25,482 nt of DNA from DTU032 sp964346175 (GCA_964346175.1 CAYFTG010000017.1:1-25482); one strand, 5' to 3'. Positions 15,167 through 22,576 are shown, numbered from the stretch's first letter. The notes: a model not told the origin generated them from the letters alone. Program-made: numbers and translations.

Positions 15167-15775
15167 ATGGCAGGTGGAGTGGATTTTGTGAGAGAGCAAG
15201 CTTGGTTCAGGGAGCTTGATGCCGAGATCAGGCGGCTGTTGGATTCTGACCTAGAGCGGATTGTCTTGGCGATCGATGGCAGTTCTGCGGCGGGGAAGAG
15301 TAGTTTGGCTGCGGAATTGGGCGAAAAGTATGATGCGCATGTTTTTCATGTTGATGATTATTTTCTGACGGATGAGCAGAGGACGGCGGAACGGCTGGCT
15401 GCGGTGGGGGAGTTCTTTGATAAGGAGCGCTTGCTGACGGAAGTCTTGGAGCCGTTGCGGCGGGGCGAGGATGTCTTGTTGTGTCGGCGCTTTGATTGCG
15501 CTACGCAGGGGTTTTCGGAGGCTGAGCCGGTGGGGCGGAAGCGAGTTTACATTATTGAAGGTGTTTATAGCCTGCATCCTGACTTGCGTCCGTATTATGA
15601 TTTGCAGTTGTTTCTCTATGTGGAGCGTTCGGAGCAGATTAGGCGGCTTGAGCTGAGATGCCCGGAGAAGCTGGAACGTTACCTTGATGAGTGGCTTCCG
15701 CGTGAAGAAGCTTACTTTGAGAAATACGGGTTTCCGACGAAGTCAAGTTTGGTGCCAGGCACAGAATGTGAATAG
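15167..15775 (+). CDS. Uridine-kinase-like P-loop kinase, C-terminus rewritten by a repeat
   Basis: A 202-residue kinase of the uridine kinase/phosphoribulokinase-like group. Walker A DGSSAAGKSS is at residues 37-46, followed by VFHVDDYFL (the substrate-side Asp pair), CRRFDC, and YIIEGVYSLHP. Relatives end shortly after a WxPxEExYFExF segment; here WLPREEAYFEKYGFPTKSSL is followed by VPGTECE, which is encoded by palindromic element copy 2, so the last few native residues seem replaced. The ATG at 15167 lacks a clear ribosome site; an in-frame GTG at 15188 has GGTGGAG 9 bases upstream and may be the real start (195 residues). Probably co-transcribed with the aldo/keto reductase. The actual substrate (nucleoside or other) is uncertain. 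Confidence 0.82.
   Translation: MAGGVDFVREQAWFRELDAEIRRLLDSDLERIVLAIDGSSAAGKSSLAAELGEKYDAHVFHVDDYFLTDEQRTAERLAAVGEFFDKERLLTEVLEPLRRGEDVLLCRRFDCATQGFSEAEPVGRKRVYIIEGVYSLHPDLRPYYDLQLFLYVERSEQIRRLELRCPEKLERYLDEWLPREEAYFEKYGFPTKSSLVPGTECE
15738..15762 (-). repeat. Palindromic element copy 2
   Basis: Core GTGCCAGGCAC at 15752-15762. On the minus strand the tail reads CAAACTTGACTTCG, matching the NAAANTTNACTT tail of other copies. It lies inside the kinase gene and encodes its last residues. Downstream (plus) ACAGAATGTGAAT is also found next to the core of copy 1. Confidence 0.75.
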
Positions 15776-15800
15776 AGAGTCAATGTGCCGCTAGAGGCAG

Positions 15801-15834
15801 GTTTGACAGCTAAGTTGAATTTGGTGCCAGGCAC
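15801..15834 (-). repeat. Palindromic element copy 3
   Basis: Core GTGCCAGGCAC at 15824-15834, minus-strand tail CAAATTCAACTTAGCTGTCA, sharing CAACTTAG with copy 6. Intergenic, between the kinase and the metallo-beta-lactamase-fold gene. Confidence 0.8.
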
Positions 15835-15891
15835 AGAATCGGAACATATGCTGCCCAACACAGTGCGTTCAGGGGTTAAGATTAGTTCAAG

Positions 15892-15920
15892 GTGCAGAAG
15901 TTAAGAATCGTGCCAGGCAC
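15892..15920 (-). repeat. Palindromic element copy 4
   Basis: Here the palindrome is longest: TCGTGCCAGGCACGA at 15908-15922. Minus-strand tail GATTCTTAACTTCTG; the other side GAAAGTTGACTAACG leads into the ribosome site of the next gene. Confidence 0.8.
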
Positions 15921-15950
15921 GAAAGTTGACTAACGTTGAAAGGAGTCTTT

Positions 15951-16568
15951 ATGTCTGAAGAAATTCGCATTATATGGCACGGCCATTCCTGTTTTGAGAT
16001 TAATACTGAGGCTGCGGTGATTGTGTTTGATCCGTTTCAGGAGGTCCCCGGCTATAAGCTGCTCGAGCTGGAGGCTGATCTGGTTTTGGTCTCCCACGAA
16101 CACAACGATCACAATGCGCTCTCGCGCGTCAAACTCACTTCCCGCAAAGTAGATGTCGACGTAGAAGTTGTTGACGTTTTTCACGACCCGGAAGAAGGCA
16201 AGCTGCGCGGACAAAACAAGATCCATATCGTGAGCGTAGCCGGTAAACGCATTGCCCATTGCGGCGATCTAGGTCATCCTTTGTCGGAGCAGCAGGCAGC
16301 TCAACTGAATGATCTCGACCTACTCTTGATCCCGGTCGGTGGACACTACACCATCGATGCAGATACAGCAGCAGGTATCGTGCGCCAGACCAAGCCGGAC
16401 GTCGTCGTTCCTATGCATTATCGCGAAGGGGAAGCGGGTTTTGATGTGATCTCCACAGTTCAGCCCTTCCTCGATCACTTCGACAAGGTGGAACGGGCAG
16501 AAGAGTCATCGTTCACACTCGGCGACTACCACGACTGCGTGCTGGTTCTGAAAAACCCAAAGCTCTAA
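15951..16568 (+). CDS. Metallo-beta-lactamase-fold hydrolase (UlaG-like, COG2220)
   Basis: A 205-residue cytoplasmic metal hydrolase. It starts with IRIIWHGHSCFEI, typical of the UlaG-like branch, and has the metal motif HEHNDH (residues 49-54), a later AHCGDLGH, LLIPVGGHYT, and VVPMHYR near the C-terminus. Length is in the family's range. ATG at 15951 chosen with AAAGGAG at 15939-15945; a TTG at 15936 would place the ribosome site inside the gene. The substrate is unknown; family members range from lactonases to phosphodiesterases. It converges on the small zincin gene with only 18 bases between. Confidence 0.88.
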   Translation: MSEEIRIIWHGHSCFEINTEAAVIVFDPFQEVPGYKLLELEADLVLVSHEHNDHNALSRVKLTSRKVDVDVEVVDVFHDPEEGKLRGQNKIHIVSVAGKRIAHCGDLGHPLSEQQAAQLNDLDLLLIPVGGHYTIDADTAAGIVRQTKPDVVVPMHYREGEAGFDVISTVQPFLDHFDKVERAEESSFTLGDYHDCVLVLKNPKL

Positions 16569-16586
16569 ACCAGTTCGGTCCTGATT

Positions 16587-16979
16587 TCAGTTCTGATCTT
16601 TCTTGCGCAGAGGATGACGAGCATAATAATGTAAAAGAGAGCGTGCATCATCCACTTCGAGATCGCGCTCCCGGGCACGATTCTCCAGATGATGGGTGAG
16701 CTCGTGTTTTAGCACGCGTTCGAGCTCTTCGAAGTAGCGTTCAGCCGGAAGGTGTCCATAAACACGTCGCAAGGATCCGTAATAAATCACGATATAGCGG
16801 CCGAAAACATGCTCGTGACGGTACTCGCCTAAAACGTAAAGATCATCAGCCAAACGGTTTTCGGACAACTTGAACTCTTCCTTTAAGAGGACGCCGCCAT
16901 TTAACTCGACGAAAACTTCCTCCGGCAAAGAATCAACAATTTTATGTAGGGCTGCTTCTGTTTCTTCTAAAGTCATCAT
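16587..16979 (-). CDS. Small zincin-like metallopeptidase (PF06262 type)
   Basis: A 130-residue protein with the zinc motif HELTHH (H92, E93, H96) in a short helix, as in the metallopeptidase family formerly DUF1025. Members are usually 110-140 residues, cytoplasmic, without a signal peptide, and of unknown substrate. No ribosome site is visible before the ATG (16979, or 16976). Instead TATACT lies at 16991-16986 on the same strand, only 6 bases from the ATG, so the mRNA may be leaderless. No other start codon lies between the ATG and the upstream in-frame stop at 17039-17037. Confidence 0.78.
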   Translation of the reverse strand: MMTLEETEAALHKIVDSLPEEVFVELNGGVLLKEEFKLSENRLADDLYVLGEYRHEHVFGRYIVIYYGSLRRVYGHLPAERYFEELERVLKHELTHHLENRARERDLEVDDARSLLHYYARHPLRKKDQN

Positions 16980-17079
16980 GTTAGTAGTATATACGGTATG
17001 AAACGGGATTAGCGTTATAAATGTGTTATTCTCTCGCTATAAAGTGAATCAATTTATCGGCGAATAGGAGGAAGAAAAG

Positions 17080-17379
17080 ATGGAAGTTAAACATGTAAGC
17101 GGTCTTTTTTATATCGGAGAAGATAAGGACAATAACTATGCAAGGCTTTGCTACACCTTTTATCGGGACGATGTAATTATCATCGACAGTACCGAGGTGG
17201 ACGAGGATCACCGCGGCCAAAACCTCGGCAAAGAAGTCCTAGTTGCCGCCATCGAGTGGGCTCGCAAAGAAGGCATGAAGATCATACCGGAATGTCCATA
17301 TGCCGCCAAAGTCATGCGCGAGACACACGACTACGGGGACATGGTTTTTCGTTATGGCATGGGCAGAATAACGGACTAA
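17080..17379 (+). CDS. Small GNAT-like N-acetyltransferase (YjdJ/COG2388 type)
   Basis: A 99-residue single-domain protein. The CoA-binding signature appears as DEDHRGQNLGKEVLVAAIEWAR (about residues 41-62; R45-G-Q-N-L-G), and it has the KIIPECPYAAKVM segment that marks the small COG2388 acetyltransferases. Strong AGGAGG 8 bases before the ATG. The acceptor is unknown. The gene stands alone between a divergent zincin and a convergent transporter. Confidence 0.83.
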   Translation: MEVKHVSGLFYIGEDKDNNYARLCYTFYRDDVIIIDSTEVDEDHRGQNLGKEVLVAAIEWARKEGMKIIPECPYAAKVMRETHDYGDMVFRYGMGRITD

Positions 17380-17447
17380 GAACAGAAGTTCGAACGGACT
17401 CATCCACTAGCACTCCTCTGTGACTGCGACTCCCGTCGGTGCTGATT

Positions 17448-18410
17448 TTACTGCCCGGAAGGCTTGGCGATACTCTTTCTTCTGCCCCTTGAATTCAGGA
17501 CGATAATACCTAAGACAACTAAAACTAAACCCAAAGCAAGATAGAGGGTGAGACTTTCGCCCGGGATTAAAGCTGCCGACAAGATGGTGCCGAAGATAGG
17601 AATGAAGAGGCGATATATCGCCAATTCGCCGGCATCGTTTTGTTTGAGCAATTCGTACCAGAGGATGAAAGCTACGGCTGAGATCATGGCGGAATAGATG
17701 AGCAGGGCAACGGCGGTCGGGTTCCACACCAGCCTGCGCTCGAGTCCGAAATATCCGATCGCGAGTAGCGGGATGGAGCCAAATAGTAGCTGCCCCCAGC
17801 TAATAATCGGGGCGGAGATCCCTTTGCCTTTTGGCTTAATCAGCGTCTCTACCAGCGCTGTGAAGGTGCCCGAGATCAGCATGAAGCCCTCTCCCAGCCA
17901 GGTGAAATTCAGATCGAAACCCTTGCTAATATTTGCCACGATTATCCCGGAAAAACCGAGAATTAAGGCAAAGATTTTTTTGCTGCTGAACTTATCTTCT
18001 TTCACAATAAAAGGAGCGATCATGACCGTGACAAAAGTGGACGATGACACCAGCACCGCCCCCTTGACCCCGCTGATGTTGGCTAGCCCGATATAGTAGA
18101 AGAAATAGCAGAACGTGATGCGCATTAGCCCGATGATTACAAGCAAACGCCAGTCCTTTTTCTTCAGGCTCGCTAAGCGCAGTTCCGGACTTTTGCGGCC
18201 CCGGATCAACAAATAGCCAAACACCATAAACGACGCAATGAGGAACCTCGTGCCGGCAAAGAAGATCCGCGTGAAAATCTCGCTTGACGCCATGTCCAGA
18301 GCAGCAAAGGAAAGCTTGGTAACAGGAACAGCGCTGCCCCAGAGGAACATGGTGAGCAGCGCGGCTAAGAATACGATCTTTTTATCTTGAAATTTACTTT
18401 TTTCTTCCAT
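17448..18410 (-). CDS. DMT-superfamily transporter (EamA family)
   Basis: A 320-residue integral membrane protein with two EamA repeats and about ten helices. Seen: FLWGSAVPVTKLSF in helix 1, RFLIASFMVFGYLL, the mid-protein GVKGAVLVSSSTFVTVMIAPFIVKEDKFS that ends repeat 1, and the second-repeat LFIPIFGTILSAALIPGESLT. Such proteins export or import small metabolites; the substrate is not predictable. The ribosome site is weak (GGGTT). The gene converges with the GNAT-like gene over a 68-base gap that holds an AGCAC/GTGCT inverted repeat. Confidence 0.88.
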   Translation of the reverse strand: MEEKSKFQDKKIVFLAALLTMFLWGSAVPVTKLSFAALDMASSEIFTRIFFAGTRFLIASFMVFGYLLIRGRKSPELRLASLKKKDWRLLVIIGLMRITFCYFFYYIGLANISGVKGAVLVSSSTFVTVMIAPFIVKEDKFSSKKIFALILGFSGIIVANISKGFDLNFTWLGEGFMLISGTFTALVETLIKPKGKGISAPIISWGQLLFGSIPLLAIGYFGLERRLVWNPTAVALLIYSAMISAVAFILWYELLKQNDAGELAIYRLFIPIFGTILSAALIPGESLTLYLALGLVLVVLGIIVLNSRGRRKSIAKPSGQ

Positions 18411-18533
18411 ACAGAACCCAGTTTAGCCTAAAGCGATGCTAATTGCTTGAGCTCGAGTGCTGAAAGGATTAGCATCCTCGAACACTGGCCACCAAAATAA
18501 ACTCGATTTAAGCCTGCGAAGTGGACTTGGTTG

Positions 18534-18584
18534 AAAAAGTCGGCTTTTTAACTACCCGAAACAACTAAAAGCAAAGTCGACTTT
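18534..18584 (+). promoter_or_regulatory. Paired palindromes upstream of korA (possible operators)
   Basis: AAAGTCGACTTT (18573-18584) is a perfect 12-base palindrome. AAAAAGTCGGCTTTTT (18534-18549) holds the same site with one change (AAAGTCGGCTTT). Their centres are 37 bases apart, and both lie 100-150 bases before the korA ATG. They could be operators for a dimeric regulator; the upstream one also resembles a short terminator hairpin. The rest of 18411-18686 has a GCTAAT/ATTAGC inverted repeat near 18436-18475 and nothing else that I recognise. Confidence 0.4.
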
Positions 18585-18686
18585 CCGCCTTATTTGTATA
18601 TCTGTCACATTCTGACCGCAAGCGATCTTTTGGGCGTGTTAGCATGGAAATCAAATCTGAAATGTCCACAGATAAGGAGGCAATAC

Positions 18687-20489
18687 ATGTTTAATATTCT
18701 CTTAGGAGGCGCTGCGGGACAGGGTATCGAAACCACGGGCGCAGTAATTGAAAAGATATTGAAAGCCAACGGCTACAATGTCTTTGTCACCCGCGACCTT
18801 ATGTCCCGAGTACGCGGCGGTCACAACTTCAGCACAATTCGCTTCGGACGTGAGCCCGTTGTAGCACACGACCACAAGGTCGACTGCATAATGGCCATGA
18901 ACCAGGAAACCATCGATCTGCACGTCAAAGATCTCAACGAAGACGGTTTCATCATTGCAGACATCAGCTTTGAATCAGACGATCCGCGTGTGATTTTCCT
19001 GCCCATGCAAGAGACAGGAAAAGAGCTCGGCAATCCGCGCGTTGCTTCATCCGTAGCAGTCGGCGCACTAATCAGACTCTTTGATCTACCCGAAGAAGCT
19101 TTGCGTGATATTTTTGAAAAAACCTTACGCCCCCAATACGTGGATATCAACATGGAGGCTGCCAAGGCCGGCTTCGATGCTGTAAGCCTGGAACAGGGTG
19201 AAGCTGCACGCAAAAAGGCGAACTCTCGTGCGAACGGCAACGGTGAATTGATCCCGGAGGCAGAACGCCGCGATTATTCAGAATGGATCATGATTAACGC
19301 TAACCAGGCCATAGCGCTGGGTGCATTGGCGGCAGGGATGCAGTTTTATTCCGCATATCCGATGTCGCCCTCCACTAGCATCATGGAATTTCTGGCAGGT
19401 ATGCAAAACGAAGCCAATATCGTAGTTGAGCAGGCAGAAGACGAGCTGGCAGCCATGAATGCTGTGGTTGGCGCGTCCTATGCCGGAGCCGTTTCCATGG
19501 TCGGAACCTCAGGCGGCGGTTATCAGCTGATGGTTGAAGCCATGTCCAGTGCAGGCATGATGGAGATCCCCACAGTTACTGTAATTGCGATGCGTCCCGG
19601 ACCGGTCACAGGCTTGCCCACGCGCACAGAACAGGGTGACCTTGACCTAGCAATATTTGCCGGCAATGGCGAATATCCGAAGATGGTCTTGGCGGTGAAA
19701 AACCAGGAAGATGCTTTTTATCAAACAGCCCGCGCCCATCACATTGCGCAAAAATATCAGATACCGGTTGTCGTCTTGACGGATCAATATCTCTCGGACG
19801 GAGCTGCTACTATCGAACCCTTCGATTTGTCTCGCGTAGAAAAGGTGACAGTAGCAGCCAGCACTGAGGAAGCGTTGGCTTATCGCAAGAGTCATGAACG
19901 CGGCGCAGGACAATTCGGTGAGATGAAAGAGAACGAGTTGGCAGAGAACGAGTATATGCGTTACCGCGTGACGGAAGACGGGATCAGTCCTCGACTCTTG
20001 CCCGGCAATCCCCACGCAATCGTTACTGCAGACACTGATGATCATGATGAGTACGGCTTTATTAACGAGGCCTCGGACGTGCGTATAGAGCAAATGGATA
20101 AGCGTATGCGCAAAGCAGAAAAACTGGCAGCAGAAGACATTCAAGACGCCGAGCAAATCGGAATCGCCGGCAGCGACATCGTGCTAGTGGCTTGGGGCTC
20201 CTTATGTGGTCCGCTGACGGAAGCCGTACATGATTTGAAAGAGCTTGGGATTGAAGTTTCTGCATTAGTTTACGGCGACTTGTGGCCTTTCCCCACAAAG
20301 CAAATTGAGGCAGAAGCCGCTAACGCTAAACATATTATTAATATTGAGCAGAATTTTAGCGGTCAGCTGGGACATCTGATCCGGCGCCAGACCGGCATAG
20401 CAATGACCGATTCGATCCTGAAATATGACGGACGCGCGCTCTCGCCTGATGAGATCACACGCCAAGTTCAGGAAATCGTGAAAGGGTAG
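18687..20489 (+). CDS. korA: 2-oxoacid:ferredoxin oxidoreductase, fused gamma-alpha subunit
   Basis: A 600-residue cytoplasmic subunit that, with the beta subunit, oxidatively decarboxylates a 2-oxoacid (2-oxoglutarate or a branched-chain oxoacid) to the acyl-CoA, passing electrons to ferredoxin. Residues 1-190 are the gamma domain (NILLGGAAGQGIETTG, SRVRGGHNFSTIRF). After a linker, 210 onward is the alpha domain (YSAYPMSPSTSIMEFLA, VEQAEDELAAMNAVVGASYAG, GPVTGLPTRTEQGDL). The ATG at 18687 has AAGGAGG 6 bases upstream. korB follows after 7 bases. No ferredoxin-domain delta subunit is nearby, as expected for the two-subunit KorAB type. Confidence 0.93.
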   Translation: MFNILLGGAAGQGIETTGAVIEKILKANGYNVFVTRDLMSRVRGGHNFSTIRFGREPVVAHDHKVDCIMAMNQETIDLHVKDLNEDGFIIADISFESDDPRVIFLPMQETGKELGNPRVASSVAVGALIRLFDLPEEALRDIFEKTLRPQYVDINMEAAKAGFDAVSLEQGEAARKKANSRANGNGELIPEAERRDYSEWIMINANQAIALGALAAGMQFYSAYPMSPSTSIMEFLAGMQNEANIVVEQAEDELAAMNAVVGASYAGAVSMVGTSGGGYQLMVEAMSSAGMMEIPTVTVIAMRPGPVTGLPTRTEQGDLDLAIFAGNGEYPKMVLAVKNQEDAFYQTARAHHIAQKYQIPVVVLTDQYLSDGAATIEPFDLSRVEKVTVAASTEEALAYRKSHERGAGQFGEMKENELAENEYMRYRVTEDGISPRLLPGNPHAIVTADTDDHDEYGFINEASDVRIEQMDKRMRKAEKLAAEDIQDAEQIGIAGSDIVLVAWGSLCGPLTEAVHDLKELGIEVSALVYGDLWPFPTKQIEAEAANAKHIINIEQNFSGQLGHLIRRQTGIAMTDSILKYDGRALSPDEITRQVQEIVKG

Positions 20490-20496
20490 GTAATTT

Positions 20497-21369
20497 ATGT
20501 CACAAGATAATACACAACACAATTACACAACATACAGAACTGCCTGGTGCCCGGGTTGTGGCGATTTCGGCATTCTGAACAGCCTTAAAATGGCATTGCA
20601 AGAGTTAGAGCTGGATCCGCACAATGTTGTGGTGGCCGGAGGTATCGGTCAAGCTGCGAAAACCCCACAATACATCAATACAAATCGATTTTGCGGTTTG
20701 CACGGTCGCGCGTTGCCGGCTGCTGCTGCGGCTAAGTTGGCCAATGACGATTTGACCGTCATCATTAATACGGGTGACGGAGATGGCTATGGCGAAGGCG
20801 GTAACCACTTCCTTGCAGCTATCCGCCGCAATGTGAATATTTCGCACTTTGCTCATGACAACCAAGTTTATGGTCTGACTTTGGGTCAGTCTTCGCCCAC
20901 TTCGCTGCATGGCTATGTGACGGGCTCGCAACCTTACGGTTCTTACAACATTCCTTTTAATCCGGTCGCCACGGCCTTGATTCTAGGTGCAGGCTTTGTT
21001 GCGCGTGGGTTCTCCGGAGATCAGGAGCAGTTGAAAGAGTTAATGAAGGCGGCGATTCAATATGAAGGCTATGCATTGGTTGATATTTTTCAGCCTTGTG
21101 TCAGCTTTAATAAGGTGAACACAAATGCCTGGTATAAAGAACACGTACGTCCTTTAGGTGATGATCATGATCCTGGGAATTTTGAGCAGGCATTGAAAGC
21201 GGCCCTGACCTTTGAAGATGCAGAGGGAGCAGGCATCCCGACAGGAATTCTCTACAACGTGGCTAAGCCGGACTATAAGGCGCAAAACGAAGTCTTACAA
21301 CGTGCTCCACTGATTGAGCAGGGGGCGGATCACGACTTCCTCCGCGAGCGAATCGCGAAGTTCGCTTAG
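20497..21369 (+). CDS. korB: 2-oxoacid:ferredoxin oxidoreductase, TPP-binding beta subunit
   Basis: A 290-residue subunit binding thiamine diphosphate and a [4Fe-4S] cluster. Seen: WCPGCGDFGIL with two cluster cysteines, GLHGRALPAAAAAKLAN, the TPP/Mg motif NTGDGDGYGEGGNHFLAAIRRN, VYGLTLGQSSPTS, and the later cysteine in FQPCVSFN. Length is usual. It is translated from an ATG 7 bases after korA on the same mRNA. Kor versus Vor or Por specificity cannot be settled from this alone. Confidence 0.93.
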   Translation: MSQDNTQHNYTTYRTAWCPGCGDFGILNSLKMALQELELDPHNVVVAGGIGQAAKTPQYINTNRFCGLHGRALPAAAAAKLANDDLTVIINTGDGDGYGEGGNHFLAAIRRNVNISHFAHDNQVYGLTLGQSSPTSLHGYVTGSQPYGSYNIPFNPVATALILGAGFVARGFSGDQEQLKELMKAAIQYEGYALVDIFQPCVSFNKVNTNAWYKEHVRPLGDDHDPGNFEQALKAALTFEDAEGAGIPTGILYNVAKPDYKAQNEVLQRAPLIEQGADHDFLRERIAKFA

Positions 21370-21378
21370 TTGGGGGTC

Positions 21379-21410
21379 GTGCCTGGCACAGAACTTAACT
21401 TGTGTGACAG
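21379..21410 (+). repeat. Palindromic element copy 5
   Basis: Core GTGCCTGGCAC (21379-21389) followed by AGAACTTAACTTGTGTGACAG. Starts 9 bases after the korB stop. A degenerate relative, CGTGCCTGTTCGAG, lies near 21434-21447. Confidence 0.8.
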
Positions 21411-21452
21411 CAAACGACATCTAACGACAGATCGCGTGCCTGTTCGAGAGTT

Positions 21453-21482
21453 GGTTTGCGTGAAAGCACAATACGCAAAACC
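21453..21482 (+). repeat. Stem-loop in the korB downstream gap
   Basis: GGTTTGCGT (21453-21461) can pair with ACGCAAAACC (21473-21482), with one bulged base. It lies just before the terminator-like hairpin. Confidence 0.45.
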
Positions 21483-21484
21483 TT

Positions 21485-21516
21485 AAAGCCCCGATGCGTT
21501 TGCACGCCGGGGCTTT
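21485..21516 (+). terminator. Terminator-like hairpin after korB
   Basis: AAAGCCCCG (21485-21493) and CGGGGCTTT (21508-21516) are perfect complements; inside, GCGT/ACGC extends the stem. The T tract is short, so it acts as a weak, possibly bidirectional terminator of korAB. Confidence 0.75.
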
Positions 21517-21531
21517 ACTAAGTCAAGAATC

Positions 21532-21562
21532 GTGCCTGGCACAAAAATCAACTTAGTGACAG
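21532..21562 (+). repeat. Palindromic element copy 6
   Basis: Core GTGCCTGGCAC (21532-21542) and tail AAAAATCAACTTAGTGACAG. The GTGACA of the tail sits where a -35 box is expected for the following gene. Confidence 0.8.
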
Positions 21563-21585
21563 ACGCCCACACCCATGGGTATACT
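21556..21585 (+). promoter_or_regulatory. Candidate promoter of the DUF4085-like gene
   Basis: GTGACA (21556-21561) and TATACT (21580-21585) are 18 bases apart, 25 bases before the start codon. The -35 part belongs to palindromic element copy 6. Confidence 0.5.
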
Positions 21586-21609
21586 GTAAAAAACTAATAG
21601 CAGGTGCCT

Positions 21610-22428
21610 ATGAAATATTTAACTAAAGAGTGGTATAAGATATCCAATCTAACCGACCTTCACTTCGACCTCGAGGCTATCGACGAAGCAGCAGACAAAG
21701 ATGATGACCTCTTCAGATCACTATACGAAGATAAAGAATATCAATTTGTGGAGGAAGACAGAGCAGAATACGATTTTGATCCGCGCGAGCTCTTTGACGA
21801 GGGATACTTCCCGGAAGACTTCGATATGCAAGAGTTCTTAGTGGAAGAAGCGGCTTTCGTGGAACAAACCATCTCTGACTACGACAATCGCGAACCCTTC
21901 TCGGAAGAATACTCAAAAAAAATCTTCGCCCAGATCTACGACCTCCGATTAAAGCAGATACAAGAAGACCTGCCTAAAGAAATTTACAAGCAAATTGCAG
22001 ATCCTCGCGTTTTCGCCTTAGGTTTCACTACCAGCGAGATCTACGAGGCAGTAAGAGACTTCTCCGTCCAAAACAATAGATACACTCAAAAGATCCTCGA
22101 AGAATACGAAGAAATAGCACGCCAACAGAATATTCCTCGAAGTCTCCGCCAGCGCCTCGACTTCCACGATTGCAAAATAATCGGCTGGCTTACCCAAGGC
22201 ACCGATCTAGTGCTGACACTCGACAATGAAGGTGGCTTCACCGACGACAACAGGATCACCTTCCGCGATGTGACGGTGCTCAACGATGAAAATATCCTCA
22301 ATTTATTCTGGATCTACGAAGAACTTTACAAGACAAAAGATGGCTACGAAATCCACATCCTCTGCGATGGCGATCGTCTAGCAGAACTAAGCCTACTCTG
22401 TTCTGACATTCGCATCGAAGAAATCTAG
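21610..22428 (+). CDS. DUF4085-like protein of unknown function
   Basis: A 272-residue, very acidic, soluble protein without signal peptide or membrane segment. It begins MKYLTKEWYK as DUF4085 members do, has a long Asp/Glu-rich helical middle (residues 20-110), a LPKEIYKQIADPRVFALGF segment, and a C-terminal part FHDCKIIGW...LTLDNEGGFTDDNRITF...YEIHILCDGDRLAELSLLCSDIRIEE that fits the family's beta-rich domain. No function is established. ATG at 21610 preferred; a GTG two codons earlier is possible, and the ribosome site (CAGGTG) is weak. It converges with the PdaA-type gene. Confidence 0.72.
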   Translation: MKYLTKEWYKISNLTDLHFDLEAIDEAADKDDDLFRSLYEDKEYQFVEEDRAEYDFDPRELFDEGYFPEDFDMQEFLVEEAAFVEQTISDYDNREPFSEEYSKKIFAQIYDLRLKQIQEDLPKEIYKQIADPRVFALGFTTSEIYEAVRDFSVQNNRYTQKILEEYEEIARQQNIPRSLRQRLDFHDCKIIGWLTQGTDLVLTLDNEGGFTDDNRITFRDVTVLNDENILNLFWIYEELYKTKDGYEIHILCDGDRLAELSLLCSDIRIEEI

Positions 22429-22442
22429 AAAAACTGGAAAGA

Positions 22443-22461
22443 CCTGCCCGCACCGGGCAGG
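22443..22461 (+). terminator. GC-rich hairpin between convergent genes
   Basis: CCTGCCCG-CAC-CGGGCAGG is a perfect 8-pair stem with a 3-base loop, 15 bases after the DUF4085-like stop. There is no T tract. The rest of the gap to 22558 is a C-rich stretch with CAGCCTGCCAC repeated. Confidence 0.55.
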
Positions 22462-22542
22462 CCCCGCCTGCATCGTACGGCAACGAGCCCCAGCCTGCCA
22501 CTCAGCCTGCCACCTGCCTGCGCAGTCCGCGACACTCCCACC

Positions 22543-22576
22543 CTGCAGCCACATCACATCACGGCTGTGGCTGCAG
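22543..22576 (-). repeat. Inverted repeat over the end of the PdaA-type gene
   Basis: CTGCAGCCACA (22543-22553) and TGTGGCTGCAG (22566-22576) are perfect 11-base complements that span the stop codon at 22559-22561. It could stabilise the 3' end of the minus-strand mRNA; no T tract follows. Confidence 0.6.

Noticed and set aside
14450..15199. 249-codon open frame opposite the aldo/keto reductase
   Set aside because: The sense strand has the full catalytic tetrad and both cysteine sets; the antisense frame shows no domain and no ribosome site.
15752..15920. Three close palindromes as a possible CRISPR array
   Set aside because: Spacing is uneven (72 and 86 bases), the cores are only 11 bases long, the spacers contain coding sequence, and no cas gene is nearby.
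18594..18686. An N-terminal extension of korA from 18594
   Set aside because: The ATG at 18687 has an ideal AAGGAGG, and the gamma domain starts there; the extension has no ribosome site.
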